NCBI GenBank assembly: GCA_944332815.1
Contig: CALVKQ010000001.1
Location: 242,579 to 306,578, forward strand
From: an uncultured Clostridia bacterium
GTDB taxonomy: Bacteria > Bacillota > Clostridia > Christensenellales > CAG-917
Direction of reading: 5' to 3'
Length of the DNA: 64,000 nucleotides
Both the position numbers and the translations under genes were made by a program. The notes below the pieces were generated by a model. It worked only from the letters and a program-made list of their open reading frames with translations, did no database searches and had not been told where the DNA came from. Below are positions 17,197-26,412 of this stretch, piece after piece. Position 1 is the stretch's first letter. The number at the start of each line of letters is the position of its first letter.

Positions 17197-19143
17197 TCAT
17201 GCCTGACGCTCGGTGAGGTTGAGGTCCAGCTTGATGAAGTCCAGCATGGCGTTGAGGGTGTAGGAGCCTTTCTCCCCTTCCATGGTCAGCACGAGGTAGG
17301 ACTGGCTGTCCACGTCGGAAGGAGTGAGGATGATGCCCTTATAGACCGTGCCGTCGGGATAGGTGATCGGGCGCATGGTGTAAGTGCTCTCTATCGTGAT
17401 GCCGAAGCCTTTCGGGAGCTTGAAATCGGTCACGCCCTCGCCGCCCTCGAAGAGTATCTTGGCAAGGTTGGTCAGGAAGGCGTCCATGTCCCCTTCGCCC
17501 GTGATGTGCATCCCGAGAGAGGTGGCGGCAAGGTCGAACATATGCGCCACATTGTCCGAGATGGACACGTTGGGGTCGGAAGGCACGAAGCCGGGCATTA
17601 TGGGTTCGAGATAGGTGTTCACGAAAGAATCGAGGTCAAAGCCGGAGGAAGCCAGCATCTCTCCTATCTTCTGAGGGAAGTCCTCATCGAGCAATGCATT
17701 GAGGTCTTCAATGGTTTTGTCGGAGAATTTCAGACTTATGGTCAGTTTGCCGTCTTTGCTTACGGTCGCGCCCGACGCTGCCTCGTCTATACCGCCGATG
17801 AGAGTCGACGCCATGATGCTTATGATAGGATCCAAACCGGCGCCGTCCAGCATCCCGCCGACATCGCCGAGCGTCATGCCCCAAATGCTGGTGTTTTCCC
17901 AATCCACCGCAAAGCTGATGTCATAGTCGTCGGCAGGGCGTTTTTCCTGCACGGCATAGGAGTAGTCCACCTCGGAGTAATCGGGCATCTGCCCTCTCGT
18001 GGCGTCGAAGAACGCCTCGGTGACTCCTGCGCAGTCCGTCGCGGCGTCTATCGCCGCTTCCGCGGCGGCTACGTCCGCGGTCGCCGCAAAGTATTGCCTG
18101 ACCACGTTCTTGCGCATGGCTTTATATTCCGCGACAGCCTTCTGCTCGTCCGCGAGCCCGAGCTCGTCGAGCAGCTCCTGGGTCTTGTCCGCGAGCACGG
18201 CGTGCCCTTCGTTGGAGGGATGTATGCCGTCGGGATAGATGAGGTCCTTCGCGCGCTCGGAGTCTGCGGCGTAAACTTCGTTGAACGCCTCATGCCCGTC
18301 CGCGATGAGGAAAGCGTCCTCGTAACCTTCCGTTTGGAGCACGGTGTTAAGCGCGCCGTTCAGCCTGGTGATGAGGCTCTCGCCCAGATCGTGCAGGTTC
18401 TCGAGCGTGATCTCGTCGAACCCGGCGGCTTCCAGCGCCGCGCGCGTTGCCTGCTTGATGAGAGGGGTGTTCACGTCCATGATGGGGTTGTAGACTGCCT
18501 GGAAGATGATGGGCGCGTCGGGGTTGAGCTCCCTCAGCCTGTCCACTATGCCCTTGAGGTTCTCCACCGAACCGGCAGTCCTCACGCCTTCATCGTTCGT
18601 ATACCCGTTGAGCACGCGGTCTATGCTGTCGTATTTGCCCTCCGCGGCTTCGAGTATGACATTATGCAGCGTTACGGGAGCGGACTCGAAAGCTCCGTCC
18701 TTCCTGTCCTGCAACACGTCGTTGCCGAGGATGGAGATGTGGATGACGTCCGCCTCCTTGACGTGCAGCAACAGACCGCGCGCGCCGTCGTAGTCCAAGT
18801 CTTCGTTTTGCAGAATGGCAAGCAGGTCTTTGGTCAGATGCCCCGAAACGGAGTGGTTGTAGTACTGATAATCGTTCCTGCGCCCGAGCACGTTCGCGTA
18901 AGCATACTCGTGACGCAGCCCGAGAGGCGACGCGCCCAGGATGCCCTCCGCGATGGAATCGCCGAGATACACGATGTCCGTCTTGTCCGCCGGCGGCTCG
19001 TAAGGTCCGAGCACTTCTTCCTGATCGTCGTTGTTGCCCGTATTGCCCGTGGTATTGCCCTTGTCGTTGCAGGCGGCAAACGTCGCCAGGCAACACACTG
19101 CCAGGATCAGACACAGCAGGATCGCAGTCAATTTCCTGTTCAT
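17197..19143 (-). CDS. Lipoprotein with an N-terminal SGNH/GDSL hydrolase domain
   Basis: A 648-residue predicted lipoprotein: a hydrophobic signal followed by the lipobox TFAAC (Cys25). Residues 55-330 form an SGNH hydrolase with block I IVYLGDSIAEG (Ser63), block III GND-type ILGNDVLQ and block V DGIHPSNEGH (Asp and His near 305-308), so esterase or acyl-hydrolase activity on an extracellular substrate is expected. The C-terminal 300 residues (YDISFAVDW... onward) match no domain I recognise; they look like a secreted alpha/beta repeat with conserved acidic stretches. AAGGAGAG precedes the ATG, and the gene has its own promoter (19195-19223). The substrate is unknown; cell-wall or exopolysaccharide acyl groups are only a guess. 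Confidence 0.8.
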   Translation of the reverse strand: MNRKLTAILLCLILAVCCLATFAACNDKGNTTGNTGNNDDQEEVLGPYEPPADKTDIVYLGDSIAEGILGASPLGLRHEYAYANVLGRRNDYQYYNHSVSGHLTKDLLAILQNEDLDYDGARGLLLHVKEADVIHISILGNDVLQDRKDGAFESAPVTLHNVILEAAEGKYDSIDRVLNGYTNDEGVRTAGSVENLKGIVDRLRELNPDAPIIFQAVYNPIMDVNTPLIKQATRAALEAAGFDEITLENLHDLGESLITRLNGALNTVLQTEGYEDAFLIADGHEAFNEVYAADSERAKDLIYPDGIHPSNEGHAVLADKTQELLDELGLADEQKAVAEYKAMRKNVVRQYFAATADVAAAEAAIDAATDCAGVTEAFFDATRGQMPDYSEVDYSYAVQEKRPADDYDISFAVDWENTSIWGMTLGDVGGMLDGAGLDPIISIMASTLIGGIDEAASGATVSKDGKLTISLKFSDKTIEDLNALLDEDFPQKIGEMLASSGFDLDSFVNTYLEPIMPGFVPSDPNVSISDNVAHMFDLAATSLGMHITGEGDMDAFLTNLAKILFEGGEGVTDFKLPKGFGITIESTYTMRPITYPDGTVYKGIILTPSDVDSQSYLVLTMEGEKGSYTLNAMLDFIKLDLNLTERQA

Positions 19144-19194
19144 ATACTCTCCTTATCCGACTCCGCGCGTTAAACTTCCGCGGAGCACGAATTT

Positions 19195-19223
19195 ATTATA
19201 CACCCTTACGGCTACAAAAACAA
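19195..19223 (-). promoter_or_regulatory. Promoter of the SGNH lipoprotein gene
   Basis: TTGTTT (19218-19223), 17 bp and TATAAT (19195-19200) on the minus strand, about 45 nt upstream of the start. A small inverted repeat (CTCCGCG/CGCGGAG) sits in the leader. Confidence 0.7.
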
Positions 19224-19226
19224 CAG

Positions 19227-20054
19227 TCATTTTGCAGGGAAGACGCGGCGAGAGGACGGGAGCCCCTCCTGCTCCGTCACTTCCCCCCAGCCGACTCGGA
19301 CGAGCCCACGGCACGTGCGCACCAAAAGCGCTCCGTCCGGCGCGACATCCTCCGCAACGCCCTCCGACGCTCCTCCGCCTTCTGCGGCAAACAGCACTTT
19401 CCTCCCGAGGGTGACAAGGCAGTCCTTATACTCGCCGATAAGGTCCTCCCCTCGCGCCTCGAGGTCCGCGAGCCGAGAGAGCAACTCCGTGAGCCTGACG
19501 GAAGCGTCCATGATGAAAGCGCGTCTGTCCCCCTCAAACTCGTGCTTTAAGGCATCATTTTTGCAACATAAAACCGCCGATGTGGCGATATCGCTCAATC
19601 CGCCGAACTCCTCTTCCCTTTCAAAAAGGTTGATGCCGACCCCCGTGACCAGCTTTCTCCTGCCGTCCGACGCAACGATGCTTTCGGGGAGTATCCCACA
19701 TATTTTTTTGCCCTGCACCACCACGTCGTTGGGCCATTTGAAACGGGCGTCCAATTCAAAATACTCCTCCAACAGAGCGCGCACGGCAAGCGCGGACAGC
19801 ACTCCGAAACGGGTGAACATCCCTTTTGCTTCGCACACGAAGGAAAGATAGACTCCGCGGTCGCGCAAAGAGAGGAAGGGACGCCCCTCCCTGCCCCTGC
19901 CTGCGGTCTGTTCCGCCGCCGCCACCGAAAAGCGCTCCTCGCCGCTTTCGCGCGCGATGCGTTTGGCTTCGCTGCCGGTGGAGGAAAGCGAAGCATGGAA
20001 AAAGCAAGGCAGGAGCCTGCCTTGCTTTGTGTACAGTGTTATCACGCCGCCCAC
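19227..20054 (-). CDS. birA: Biotin--[biotin carboxyl-carrier] ligase, no HTH domain
   Basis: Attaches biotin to the carrier lysine through biotinyl-AMP. It has 275 residues with the class signatures GRGREGR (52-58), KWPND (106-110), GKKICGILPE (115 on) and VTGVGIN. The N-terminal DNA-binding domain of bifunctional BirA is missing, so it is probably not a repressor. It lies directly after oadB in a cluster that encodes a biotin carrier, presumably its substrate. The start is a GTG at 20054, 3 nt after the oadB stop (another GTG at 20045), without a Shine-Dalgarno sequence. A strong terminator-like hairpin (20001-20028) sits inside the first codons, and no start codon lies between it and the conserved domain. 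Confidence 0.88.
   Translation of the reverse strand: MGGVITLYTKQGRLLPCFFHASLSSTGSEAKRIARESGEERFSVAAAEQTAGRGREGRPFLSLRDRGVYLSFVCEAKGMFTRFGVLSALAVRALLEEYFELDARFKWPNDVVVQGKKICGILPESIVASDGRRKLVTGVGINLFEREEEFGGLSDIATSAVLCCKNDALKHEFEGDRRAFIMDASVRLTELLSRLADLEARGEDLIGEYKDCLVTLGRKVLFAAEGGGASEGVAEDVAPDGALLVRTCRGLVRVGWGEVTEQEGLPSSRRVFPAK
20001..20028 (-). terminator. Terminator-like hairpin inside the 5' end of birA
   Basis: A perfect 13-bp inverted repeat (arms 20001-20013 and 20016-20028) is followed on the minus strand by CTTTTTCC. It lies 30 nt past the oadB stop but within the birA reading frame (codons about 9-18). It probably ends most oadB transcripts; ribosomes entering birA could melt it. 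Confidence 0.7.
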
Positions 20055-20057
20055 GCG

Positions 20058-21305
20058 TCAGACCATCGGGCCGAACACCGCCATGAAGAAACCTGCGGCG
20101 ACAGCCGAACCTATAACGCCCGCGACGTTGGGGCCCATGGCGTGCATGAGCAGATAGTTTCCGGGTTTTGCCCGCAAGCCTTCCAGGTTGGACACCCTCG
20201 CCGCCATAGGCACTGCGGAAACGCCGGCAGAGCCGATGAGAGGATTGATCTTGCCCTTGCTGAGCCAGCACATCAGCTTGCCTATCAACAGACCGCCCAC
20301 GGTCGCGAACGTGAAGGCGACGAGCCCGAGCACCACTATCTTTAATGTATCTCCGGTGAGGAAGGTTGTGTAATGCGCGGTCGCGCCGACGGAAACCGAA
20401 AGGCAGATGGTGACTATGTTCATGAGCGCGTTCTGCGCAGTGTCGCTGAGTCGCGCGGTCACGCCGCATTCACGCAGCAGGTTGCCCAGCATCAGGCAGC
20501 CGAGCAGCGGCGCCACGGAGGGCAGGAAGAGGCAGGTCGCGATGATGATTATGATGGGGAAGAGGATCTTCTCCCGTTTGGTGACCTTGCGCGTGGGTTT
20601 CATGACTATGGCGCGTTCCTTCTTGGTGGTCATCAGCCTCATGATGGGGGGCTGGATGACGGGGATGAGCGCCATATAGGAGTACGCCGCGATAGCGATG
20701 GCGGCAAGCAGATCGGGCGCCAGCGCCTTGGTGAGCCATATCGCCGTGGGACCGTCCGCGCCGCCCACGATGCCGATGGACGCGGCTTCCGGGCCGCTGA
20801 ACCCGAAGCACACCGCGAGGAAGAACGCAACGTAGATGCCGAACTGCGCCGCCGCGCCCAAAATGAGAGATTTGGGGTTGGAAAGCAGGGGCTCGAAGTC
20901 CGTCATCGCGCCCACGCCCAGGAAGATGAGGCAGGGGTACACGCTGGTCTTGACGCCGATGTAAAGGATGTCGATAAGTCCGCCGTTGTTGAGGACGTAG
21001 AGATAGTCGACGCCGTTTGCGGCGACTTCTTCACTCGTCCAGAACTCGGGGTGGAAGATCCAGTCCGATATGGGGCCGGGGATGTTGCTGAGCAGCATGC
21101 CGAACGCTATGCCGACGAGCAGCAGCGGCTCGAACTTGAACCTGATGGCGAGGAACAGGAAGAAGCAGGCGATGACGATCATCACCACATTGCCCCAGTC
21201 GAGATTCAGGAACCCCGTGGACTTCATCAAACCTTCGAAGGTTTCGCCGTAATCCACGTTGCTTCCTGCCGCGCCTAAAAGATGCGATGTAAGCGAGAAG
21301 TTCAT
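20058..21305 (-). CDS. oadB: Sodium-pumping carboxylate decarboxylase, beta subunit
   Basis: A multi-spanning membrane subunit (415 residues, about 9-11 helices) of the oxaloacetate/methylmalonyl-CoA/glutaconyl-CoA decarboxylase family. It decarboxylates carboxybiotin and couples this to Na+ export. The family signature GIVGGADGPTAIW is present, as are the conserved Arg/Asp-rich central loop and the C-terminal GNYLLMHAMGPNVAGVIG block. AAGGAGG precedes the ATG. The cluster order (alpha, gamma-like, biotin carrier, beta, ligase) fits one operon. The alpha subunit decides the substrate; here it is of the oxaloacetate/pyruvate carboxyltransferase type. Confidence 0.95.
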   Translation of the reverse strand: MNFSLTSHLLGAAGSNVDYGETFEGLMKSTGFLNLDWGNVVMIVIACFFLFLAIRFKFEPLLLVGIAFGMLLSNIPGPISDWIFHPEFWTSEEVAANGVDYLYVLNNGGLIDILYIGVKTSVYPCLIFLGVGAMTDFEPLLSNPKSLILGAAAQFGIYVAFFLAVCFGFSGPEAASIGIVGGADGPTAIWLTKALAPDLLAAIAIAAYSYMALIPVIQPPIMRLMTTKKERAIVMKPTRKVTKREKILFPIIIIIATCLFLPSVAPLLGCLMLGNLLRECGVTARLSDTAQNALMNIVTICLSVSVGATAHYTTFLTGDTLKIVVLGLVAFTFATVGGLLIGKLMCWLSKGKINPLIGSAGVSAVPMAARVSNLEGLRAKPGNYLLMHAMGPNVAGVIGSAVAAGFFMAVFGPMV

Positions 21306-21315
21306 TGCCGCCTCC

Positions 21316-21738
21316 TTACTCTACGTCAAAAAGAGGATCGCCGGTGTTGACGACTGCGCCTTTCTGCACGTAAAGTTTGGTGAGAGTGCCGCCCTTGGGG
21401 GCAACGATCTCGTTCTCCATTTTCATGGCTTCCAGGATGATGACGACATCCCCGGCTTTGACCGTCTGCCCCACCGAGAAATTGACCGCGTTGATGTTGC
21501 CGGGCAGAGGGGAGGGTACCGTGTTCTCGCCTGCCTGCGCCTTGGGTGCGGCAGGAGCCGCGGCAGGAGCCGCCGCAGGAGCCGCAGCAGGGGCGGACGC
21601 CAAGGGAGCCGCAGCCGCAGGGGCAGCCTGGGGCGCCGCCGTGGGAAGAGCCGCTTCGTACTCCGCCTGAATGACGGCTTCCCCCTTTTCCACTTCCACT
21701 TCGTATATCTTTCCGTTCAATGTGACTTTATAGATCAT
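21316..21738 (-). CDS. Biotin carboxyl carrier protein of the Na+ pump
   Basis: A 140-residue carrier with an Ala/Pro-rich flexible linker (about 45-65) and a C-terminal biotinyl domain whose EAMKMEN motif marks Lys106 as the biotinylation site. It shuttles carboxybiotin between the alpha carboxyltransferase and the beta subunit. Its start overlaps the stop of the gamma-like gene (ATGA type). It is the likely target of the ligase encoded two genes downstream. Confidence 0.93.
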   Translation of the reverse strand: MIYKVTLNGKIYEVEVEKGEAVIQAEYEAALPTAAPQAAPAAAAPLASAPAAAPAAAPAAAPAAPKAQAGENTVPSPLPGNINAVNFSVGQTVKAGDVVIILEAMKMENEIVAPKGGTLTKLYVQKGAVVNTGDPLFDVE

Positions 21739-22118
21739 TGTTTCACCTCCGCGTCCTGTGCGTCGTCCAGTCTTCTGATGCTGACAAATCTGAGTTGATT
21801 GAGCGGCGTCCCGAGGGAATCCGCCACTATCGCCATGATCATGGCGGCGTCACGCTCTTCCGTGCGGATGAGAGTGAGCTCGCCGCAAGTCCCCGTGGCG
21901 AGGGGCTCGGAAAGAGGCTGCGCCTCCTCCTCTTCCGCCGTTTCCTTCTTCTTGAAAGGATTGCGGAACTTGGGCAGTTTGTCCGTTATGACGTGTCCCT
22001 TGTCGGCAGCAAGCCCCATGAGCATGACTATCAGCATGAGGATAATGAGCACGACGAACACTATCGCGAAACCGATGGCGGATATGATGAGTGCATCAAG
22101 CTCGGTAATTTCACCCAT
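21735..22118 (-). CDS. oadG: OadG-like small membrane subunit
   Basis: A 127-residue protein with one N-terminal membrane helix (about 10-35) followed by a charged cytoplasmic tail containing KFRNPFKKKETAEEEE. Such gamma/delta subunits anchor and stabilise the alpha-beta complex of the sodium pump. AAGGAGG precedes the ATG. Assignment rests on topology, size and position between alpha and biotin carrier, since sequence conservation in this family is low. Confidence 0.75.
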   Translation of the reverse strand: MGEITELDALIISAIGFAIVFVVLIILMLIVMLMGLAADKGHVITDKLPKFRNPFKKKETAEEEEAQPLSEPLATGTCGELTLIRTEERDAAMIMAIVADSLGTPLNQLRFVSIRRLDDAQDAEVKQ

Positions 22119-22127
22119 AACGCCTCC

Positions 22128-23507
22128 TTATTCCACGGGTGCGATGGTGTAACGCACCACTTTTTCCTCTTTCGCTTTGCGCGCGGCGAAGTACTTCTCC
22201 GCCACCTGGGGGAAGAGGACATAGTCCAGCACGTCCTCGTCGCTCTTTGCGATGCCTTTGAGTTCCTCTTTGGTCTTCGCAAAGACGGGTTCGAGGGTGT
22301 CGGCGTATCTGCCTTCGATAGGCTTCTCGTCGCCGAGGGCTTTCTTCATCACTTCGGGGCTTATCTTGCCGGGCGCCTTGCCGTACTCTCCCCTGCAATA
22401 CGCCTTGACCTCTTTGGAGATGTTCTTATAGCGTTCGCCTGCGAGCACGTTGGAGGTGGCTTGCACGCCCACCATCTGGCTCATGGGAGTGACGAGGGGC
22501 GGATAACCGAGATCGGCGCGCACCTTGGGCGTTTCCGCCAACACTTCTTCGAAGCGATCCATCGCGTTCTGCGCTTTGAGCTGGGCGACCAGGTTGGAGA
22601 GCATCCCTCCCGGCACCTTGTAGTTGAGCGCGTCGGTGTCCGTCGCGAGCATCTTGGCGTCCAGCTTGCCGGACTTCAAAAATTCGTCGCGGACGGGCTT
22701 GAAGAAATCGTTCACCTTTTTGAGGACGGCGGCGTCCAGCCCCGTGTCGTAACCGAGCTGGGTGAGCGCGAAATGCAAAGTTTCCGTCGCAGGCTGCGAG
22801 CTGCCGCCGCTGAAACAGGAAGTCGCCGTGTCTATGACGTCCACCCCTGCTTCCACCGCTTTGAGATAGGTCATGAACGCCATGCCCGTGGTGCAGTGCG
22901 TATGCAACACTACGGGGATCTTGACGCTCTGCTTGATCTCGCCGATGAGCTCGTACGCCTCGGCAGGGCTCATGACGCCTGCCATATCCTTGACGCAGAC
23001 GGTGCTCACGCCCATGTCTTCCATCTGTTTGGCGAGCTTCGCGAACGCCTGGATGGTGTGCACGGGGGACTGGGTATAGCTGATGGTGCCCGACACTTCC
23101 GCGCCGCGCTTCAATGCCTCGTCCGTCGCCACTTCGATGTTGGTCAGGTCGTTCAACGCGTCGAAAATGCGGATGACGTCAATGCCGTTCTCCACGGACT
23201 TCGCGACGAACATCCTGACTATCTCGTCGGGATAGTGGCGGTACCCCAGCAGGTTCTGACCGCGCAGGAGCATCTGCAATTTGCTGTTGGGCATCGCGGC
23301 GCGTATCTTCCTGAGCCTTTCCCAGGGGTCCTCGTCGAGATAGCGCAGGCAGCAGTCGAACACCGCGCCTCCCCAGCACTCGACGCTGTAATAGCCGGCT
23401 TTGTCCATCTCGGGCAGGATGTCGGCGAATTTTTCGTACGGCAGCCGCGTTGCTATCAGTGACTGATTGGCGTCGCGCAGCACAGTTTCGGTGAAACCTA
23501 TCTTCAT
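22128..23507 (-). CDS. oadA: Oxaloacetate decarboxylase alpha / pyruvate carboxylase subunit B-type carboxyltransferase
   Basis: A 459-residue cytoplasmic carboxyltransferase that moves CO2 from oxaloacetate to biotin (or the reverse onto pyruvate). The DRE-TIM barrel motifs ETVLRDANQSL and LLRGQNLLGYRHYPD, and the metal-site VLHTHCTTGMA, are present. The biotinyl domain found at the C-terminus of many homologues is absent and is supplied by the separate carrier gene. ACGGAGG precedes the ATG at 23507. First gene of the decarboxylase cluster; it lies 50 nt after the phosphoesterase gene, with only a weak hairpin between them. Confidence 0.92.
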   Translation of the reverse strand: MKIGFTETVLRDANQSLIATRLPYEKFADILPEMDKAGYYSVECWGGAVFDCCLRYLDEDPWERLRKIRAAMPNSKLQMLLRGQNLLGYRHYPDEIVRMFVAKSVENGIDVIRIFDALNDLTNIEVATDEALKRGAEVSGTISYTQSPVHTIQAFAKLAKQMEDMGVSTVCVKDMAGVMSPAEAYELIGEIKQSVKIPVVLHTHCTTGMAFMTYLKAVEAGVDVIDTATSCFSGGSSQPATETLHFALTQLGYDTGLDAAVLKKVNDFFKPVRDEFLKSGKLDAKMLATDTDALNYKVPGGMLSNLVAQLKAQNAMDRFEEVLAETPKVRADLGYPPLVTPMSQMVGVQATSNVLAGERYKNISKEVKAYCRGEYGKAPGKISPEVMKKALGDEKPIEGRYADTLEPVFAKTKEELKGIAKSDEDVLDYVLFPQVAEKYFAARKAKEEKVVRYTIAPVE

Positions 23508-23556
23508 GCTTTTCCTCCGTCTATATCCTTTATGTAACGGGCGTATGCGCCCTTAC

Positions 23557-24579
23557 TTACTTTATCTTTCCGCTCTCGATGTCGGTGAGAGGGAGCATGC
23601 TTATCTCAAACGTGCCGTCGTCGGCGATGTCTATCACGGTGCCGCCGCGCTGCGCCTTGCACTTGGCGGTCGGGATCTGCCCCAGCGCCGCGACATAGGC
23701 AAGATAATCTATGCTCATGCCGTAAGTCATCCTCATGCCGAGATACTCGATGGAAAGCGTGTTGAGGTGATCGTGCCCCACAAAGAACCCTTTCAGGCTG
23801 CCGAGCTCCGCCATCCTCTTGATAAAATTGCCCTCTTTCTTTTTGGGATAACCGAAATACTGGTCCTTTTCGCCCACGAAACCGAGGTGATATTTTGCGC
23901 CGGGCTCGCCGCGGTAGCACTTCTCCCAACCCTCCTTGAACTCCTTGGGGGGGATGTGGAAAAATGCGAGCGAGGGGATGACGCTCCCCTCCGCGGAATT
24001 TTGGCGTATCACCTGCTCGTACCAGTCTATCTGATCGTCGTGGATAGTGTCGAATCCGCTGAAAAAGGTGCCGCCCGTGTACATGTTGCTGTCTATCATC
24101 ATAAGCATCATGACGGGCTTCCCGTCCGCGGTTTCGAGGCGCATCGCATGATTGCCTACTCCCGTGAGCGCAGGATCGCCCTTTTCAAACAAACAGGACT
24201 TTAACGTCATGTAATAGTCCGCTAAACGCTCCTTTTTGTAAAAAGCGATGCACTCTTCGTCATGGTTGCCGAAGGTGAAAGTCCAGGGCACGCCCAGCGC
24301 GTCCATGCACTCGCCGAACTTCTTGGACGCCTTCAGATTGTTGCTCGTGCCCGAGTACATGAAGAGGGGGTACACCATGTCCCCCGTCACCACGACGAGG
24401 TCGGCGTGCGACGCGCCCACTATCTTCCGGACGGCGTCGAGGGCGAGCCTGTCCTTCTTGCGGCTTAAAAGCCCTCCGCCTATGTGGATGTCCGTGAGTT
24501 GCAGTATCCTGAACGGTCTGCCCTGCGCCTTTTTCACGACGGTCATGCCGTCTTTCTTTTCAAAGACCGCCTTCGCCAT
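23557..24579 (-). CDS. Calcineurin-like metallophosphoesterase
   Basis: A 340-residue cytoplasmic metallophosphoesterase. The full motif set is present: DIHIGG, GDMVY, GNHDEE and GHDHLN, expected to bind a di-metal centre. The central DSNMYTGG...DQIDWYEQ segment resembles the Icc/phosphodiesterase and purple acid phosphatase-like group. The start overlaps the upstream transporter stop as TGATG with GAGGAGAAG in front, indicating coupling. The pairing with a GPH-type transporter suggests hydrolysis of an imported phosphorylated compound, but this is inference. Confidence 0.85.
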   Translation of the reverse strand: MAKAVFEKKDGMTVVKKAQGRPFRILQLTDIHIGGGLLSRKKDRLALDAVRKIVGASHADLVVVTGDMVYPLFMYSGTSNNLKASKKFGECMDALGVPWTFTFGNHDEECIAFYKKERLADYYMTLKSCLFEKGDPALTGVGNHAMRLETADGKPVMMLMMIDSNMYTGGTFFSGFDTIHDDQIDWYEQVIRQNSAEGSVIPSLAFFHIPPKEFKEGWEKCYRGEPGAKYHLGFVGEKDQYFGYPKKKEGNFIKRMAELGSLKGFFVGHDHLNTLSIEYLGMRMTYGMSIDYLAYVAALGQIPTAKCKAQRGGTVIDIADDGTFEISMLPLTDIESGKIK

Positions 24580-26303
24580 CACTTCTCCTCGTCCTCGGAG
24601 CCTGCGTCCTTAGCGTCCGCAGTCGGGTCCGCGATATCCACCGCGTCCTCTTCGAACACCTCTCCTTCCGCCTCGCCGAAGTTGGCTTCAGGAGCGGCGG
24701 CATTGAGTTCGCCGCCCTCCGCGCCTGCCGTCACGGTGACGTAACCGCCGGGGTCCTGCTTGCCGTAGAGCTCGTGCACGAGAGCGGTGCGCTCCGCCTC
24801 TTCCTCGTCGGAAAGCACGGTGCCTGCCTTTCGCGCTTCGATGAAGTATCTGACGCGCGTAAGTTTCTTGTTGGTGATCTTATAGTTGAACGACGCCCAA
24901 AGCGCTATCGCGATGAACACGACAATGGCAAGCCCCATGATGAGCCTTATCGCCAGCAGGACCTCTTCGGACTGCGGGATGTATTTGGTGGGGTCGTCGC
25001 TGTCGTTGGAAATATATCCGAGCGGATCGAGTATCCAACCGATAAGCCCTACGCCCAGTGCGCCGGCGATCTTTCTCGCAAGCGTCATCATGCCGCTGTA
25101 AGTGCCGGTGGAGCGCTCGCCCGTCGCCATCTGCCCCACGTCCACGGTGTCCGGGAAGATTATCCAGGGCATCATCTGCGCGCCGCCGAAACCGAAGCCC
25201 ATGAGCACTGCCGCGATGGGGACGAGGATGGGATGCGCCCAGCTGGGATCCATGACGCAGAGCAGGATGCCTGCGATGATGTAGGCAGGCAGCCCCATGC
25301 GGAAGGCAAACTGCTTGCTCTTCTTGTCCATGACATAACGCGCGAGGGGGAACATGATGACCGCAGACACCATGAGAGGCGCGATGATGAAGAGAGAGGA
25401 CATATCCCAGTCAAAGAGCTTATGGCCGTGCCAAACGTCCGTCGCATAGTAGACGGCGAGGGCGGAGATCATGTCCAGGCAGATGAACGCCGCAACGTAC
25501 ATGACGATGTGCCAGCGGTAGGAGCGGTTCTTATAGGGGGTGAGATAGCTGTTGAAAAACTGTTTGAGGTTGAATTTCTCTTTGGGTGCGGTCGCCTTGA
25601 TGCGTTCTTTGACAAAGAGTCCGCAGATGATGAGTCCGCCGCCGAAGAGCACGCCGAAGATGATGGAAAGCGACAGCCAGAACTCCGTCGTGGACATGTT
25701 CGGCATGAAAAGGTAACCTTTTTCATTGATAAGCGCTTCTATGAACAGCAGAGGCAGCACGTATGCAAGTCCGCTCGCCGCCGCATTGAACACCAGTTTG
25801 ACCGTGTTGGCGTTGTTGCGCTCCTTGAACGAAGGGGAAATGTCGCTTGACATGGAACAGTACGGCACCATCGCGATGGTAGAGAACGTGTTCCACAAAA
25901 TGTACATGATGACTATGAACGCCGTAAATCCGCCGACAGACACTCCCCAGTCCCTTATGGGCATGAACATCACGAAAATGCCGATGAGCAGCAGCACGCC
26001 GCCCGAGAACATGTACGGCTTACGCCTTCCGAACCGCCCCCTCGTATTGTCCGAGATGAAGCCCATAAGAGGGTCGGTGATGGCGTCCCAGAACTTTGCG
26101 ACGAGCATGATGGTGGAAGCGATCGCCATCTCGATGCCCATCGTCGTCATGTACTTCAACATGACGCAGGACATCAGCGCAACGCCGCCGCCATCCATGA
26201 ACGCGCCGCAACCGTAAGCTAACTTTTCTTTGGTGGGGACATAGTCCGGGGATTGCCTGTAAGACAGGTCTTTAACGGGTTTTTCGGCTTTTGTTCTTGC
26301 CAT
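24579..26303 (-). CDS. MFS/GPH-type sugar:cation symporter
   Basis: A 574-residue transporter with about 12 membrane segments and the GPH-family landmarks KFWDAITDPLMGFISDNT and RGRFGRRKPYM after TM2/TM3. ATG 26303 is chosen over the longer ORF because of GAGGAGA 6 nt upstream. The last 100 residues are a long, acidic cytoplasmic tail, unusual for GPH proteins. It is probably cotranscribed with the overlapping phosphoesterase. A possible promoter (TTGCGC, 18 bp, TATCAT) lies just upstream. It is related to but clearly distinct from the transporter at 208-2262. Confidence 0.88.
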   Translation of the reverse strand: MARTKAEKPVKDLSYRQSPDYVPTKEKLAYGCGAFMDGGGVALMSCVMLKYMTTMGIEMAIASTIMLVAKFWDAITDPLMGFISDNTRGRFGRRKPYMFSGGVLLLIGIFVMFMPIRDWGVSVGGFTAFIVIMYILWNTFSTIAMVPYCSMSSDISPSFKERNNANTVKLVFNAAASGLAYVLPLLFIEALINEKGYLFMPNMSTTEFWLSLSIIFGVLFGGGLIICGLFVKERIKATAPKEKFNLKQFFNSYLTPYKNRSYRWHIVMYVAAFICLDMISALAVYYATDVWHGHKLFDWDMSSLFIIAPLMVSAVIMFPLARYVMDKKSKQFAFRMGLPAYIIAGILLCVMDPSWAHPILVPIAAVLMGFGFGGAQMMPWIIFPDTVDVGQMATGERSTGTYSGMMTLARKIAGALGVGLIGWILDPLGYISNDSDDPTKYIPQSEEVLLAIRLIMGLAIVVFIAIALWASFNYKITNKKLTRVRYFIEARKAGTVLSDEEEAERTALVHELYGKQDPGGYVTVTAGAEGGELNAAAPEANFGEAEGEVFEEDAVDIADPTADAKDAGSEDEEK

Positions 26304-26412
26304 AAAAACTCTCCTCAAACGTAATCAAGAGCATGATAACATACGCGCGCGCCTCCGCGCAATCCATTAAATACAATTCCCCTCGGATTTTTAACTTATT
26401 TTTAATCTCACG

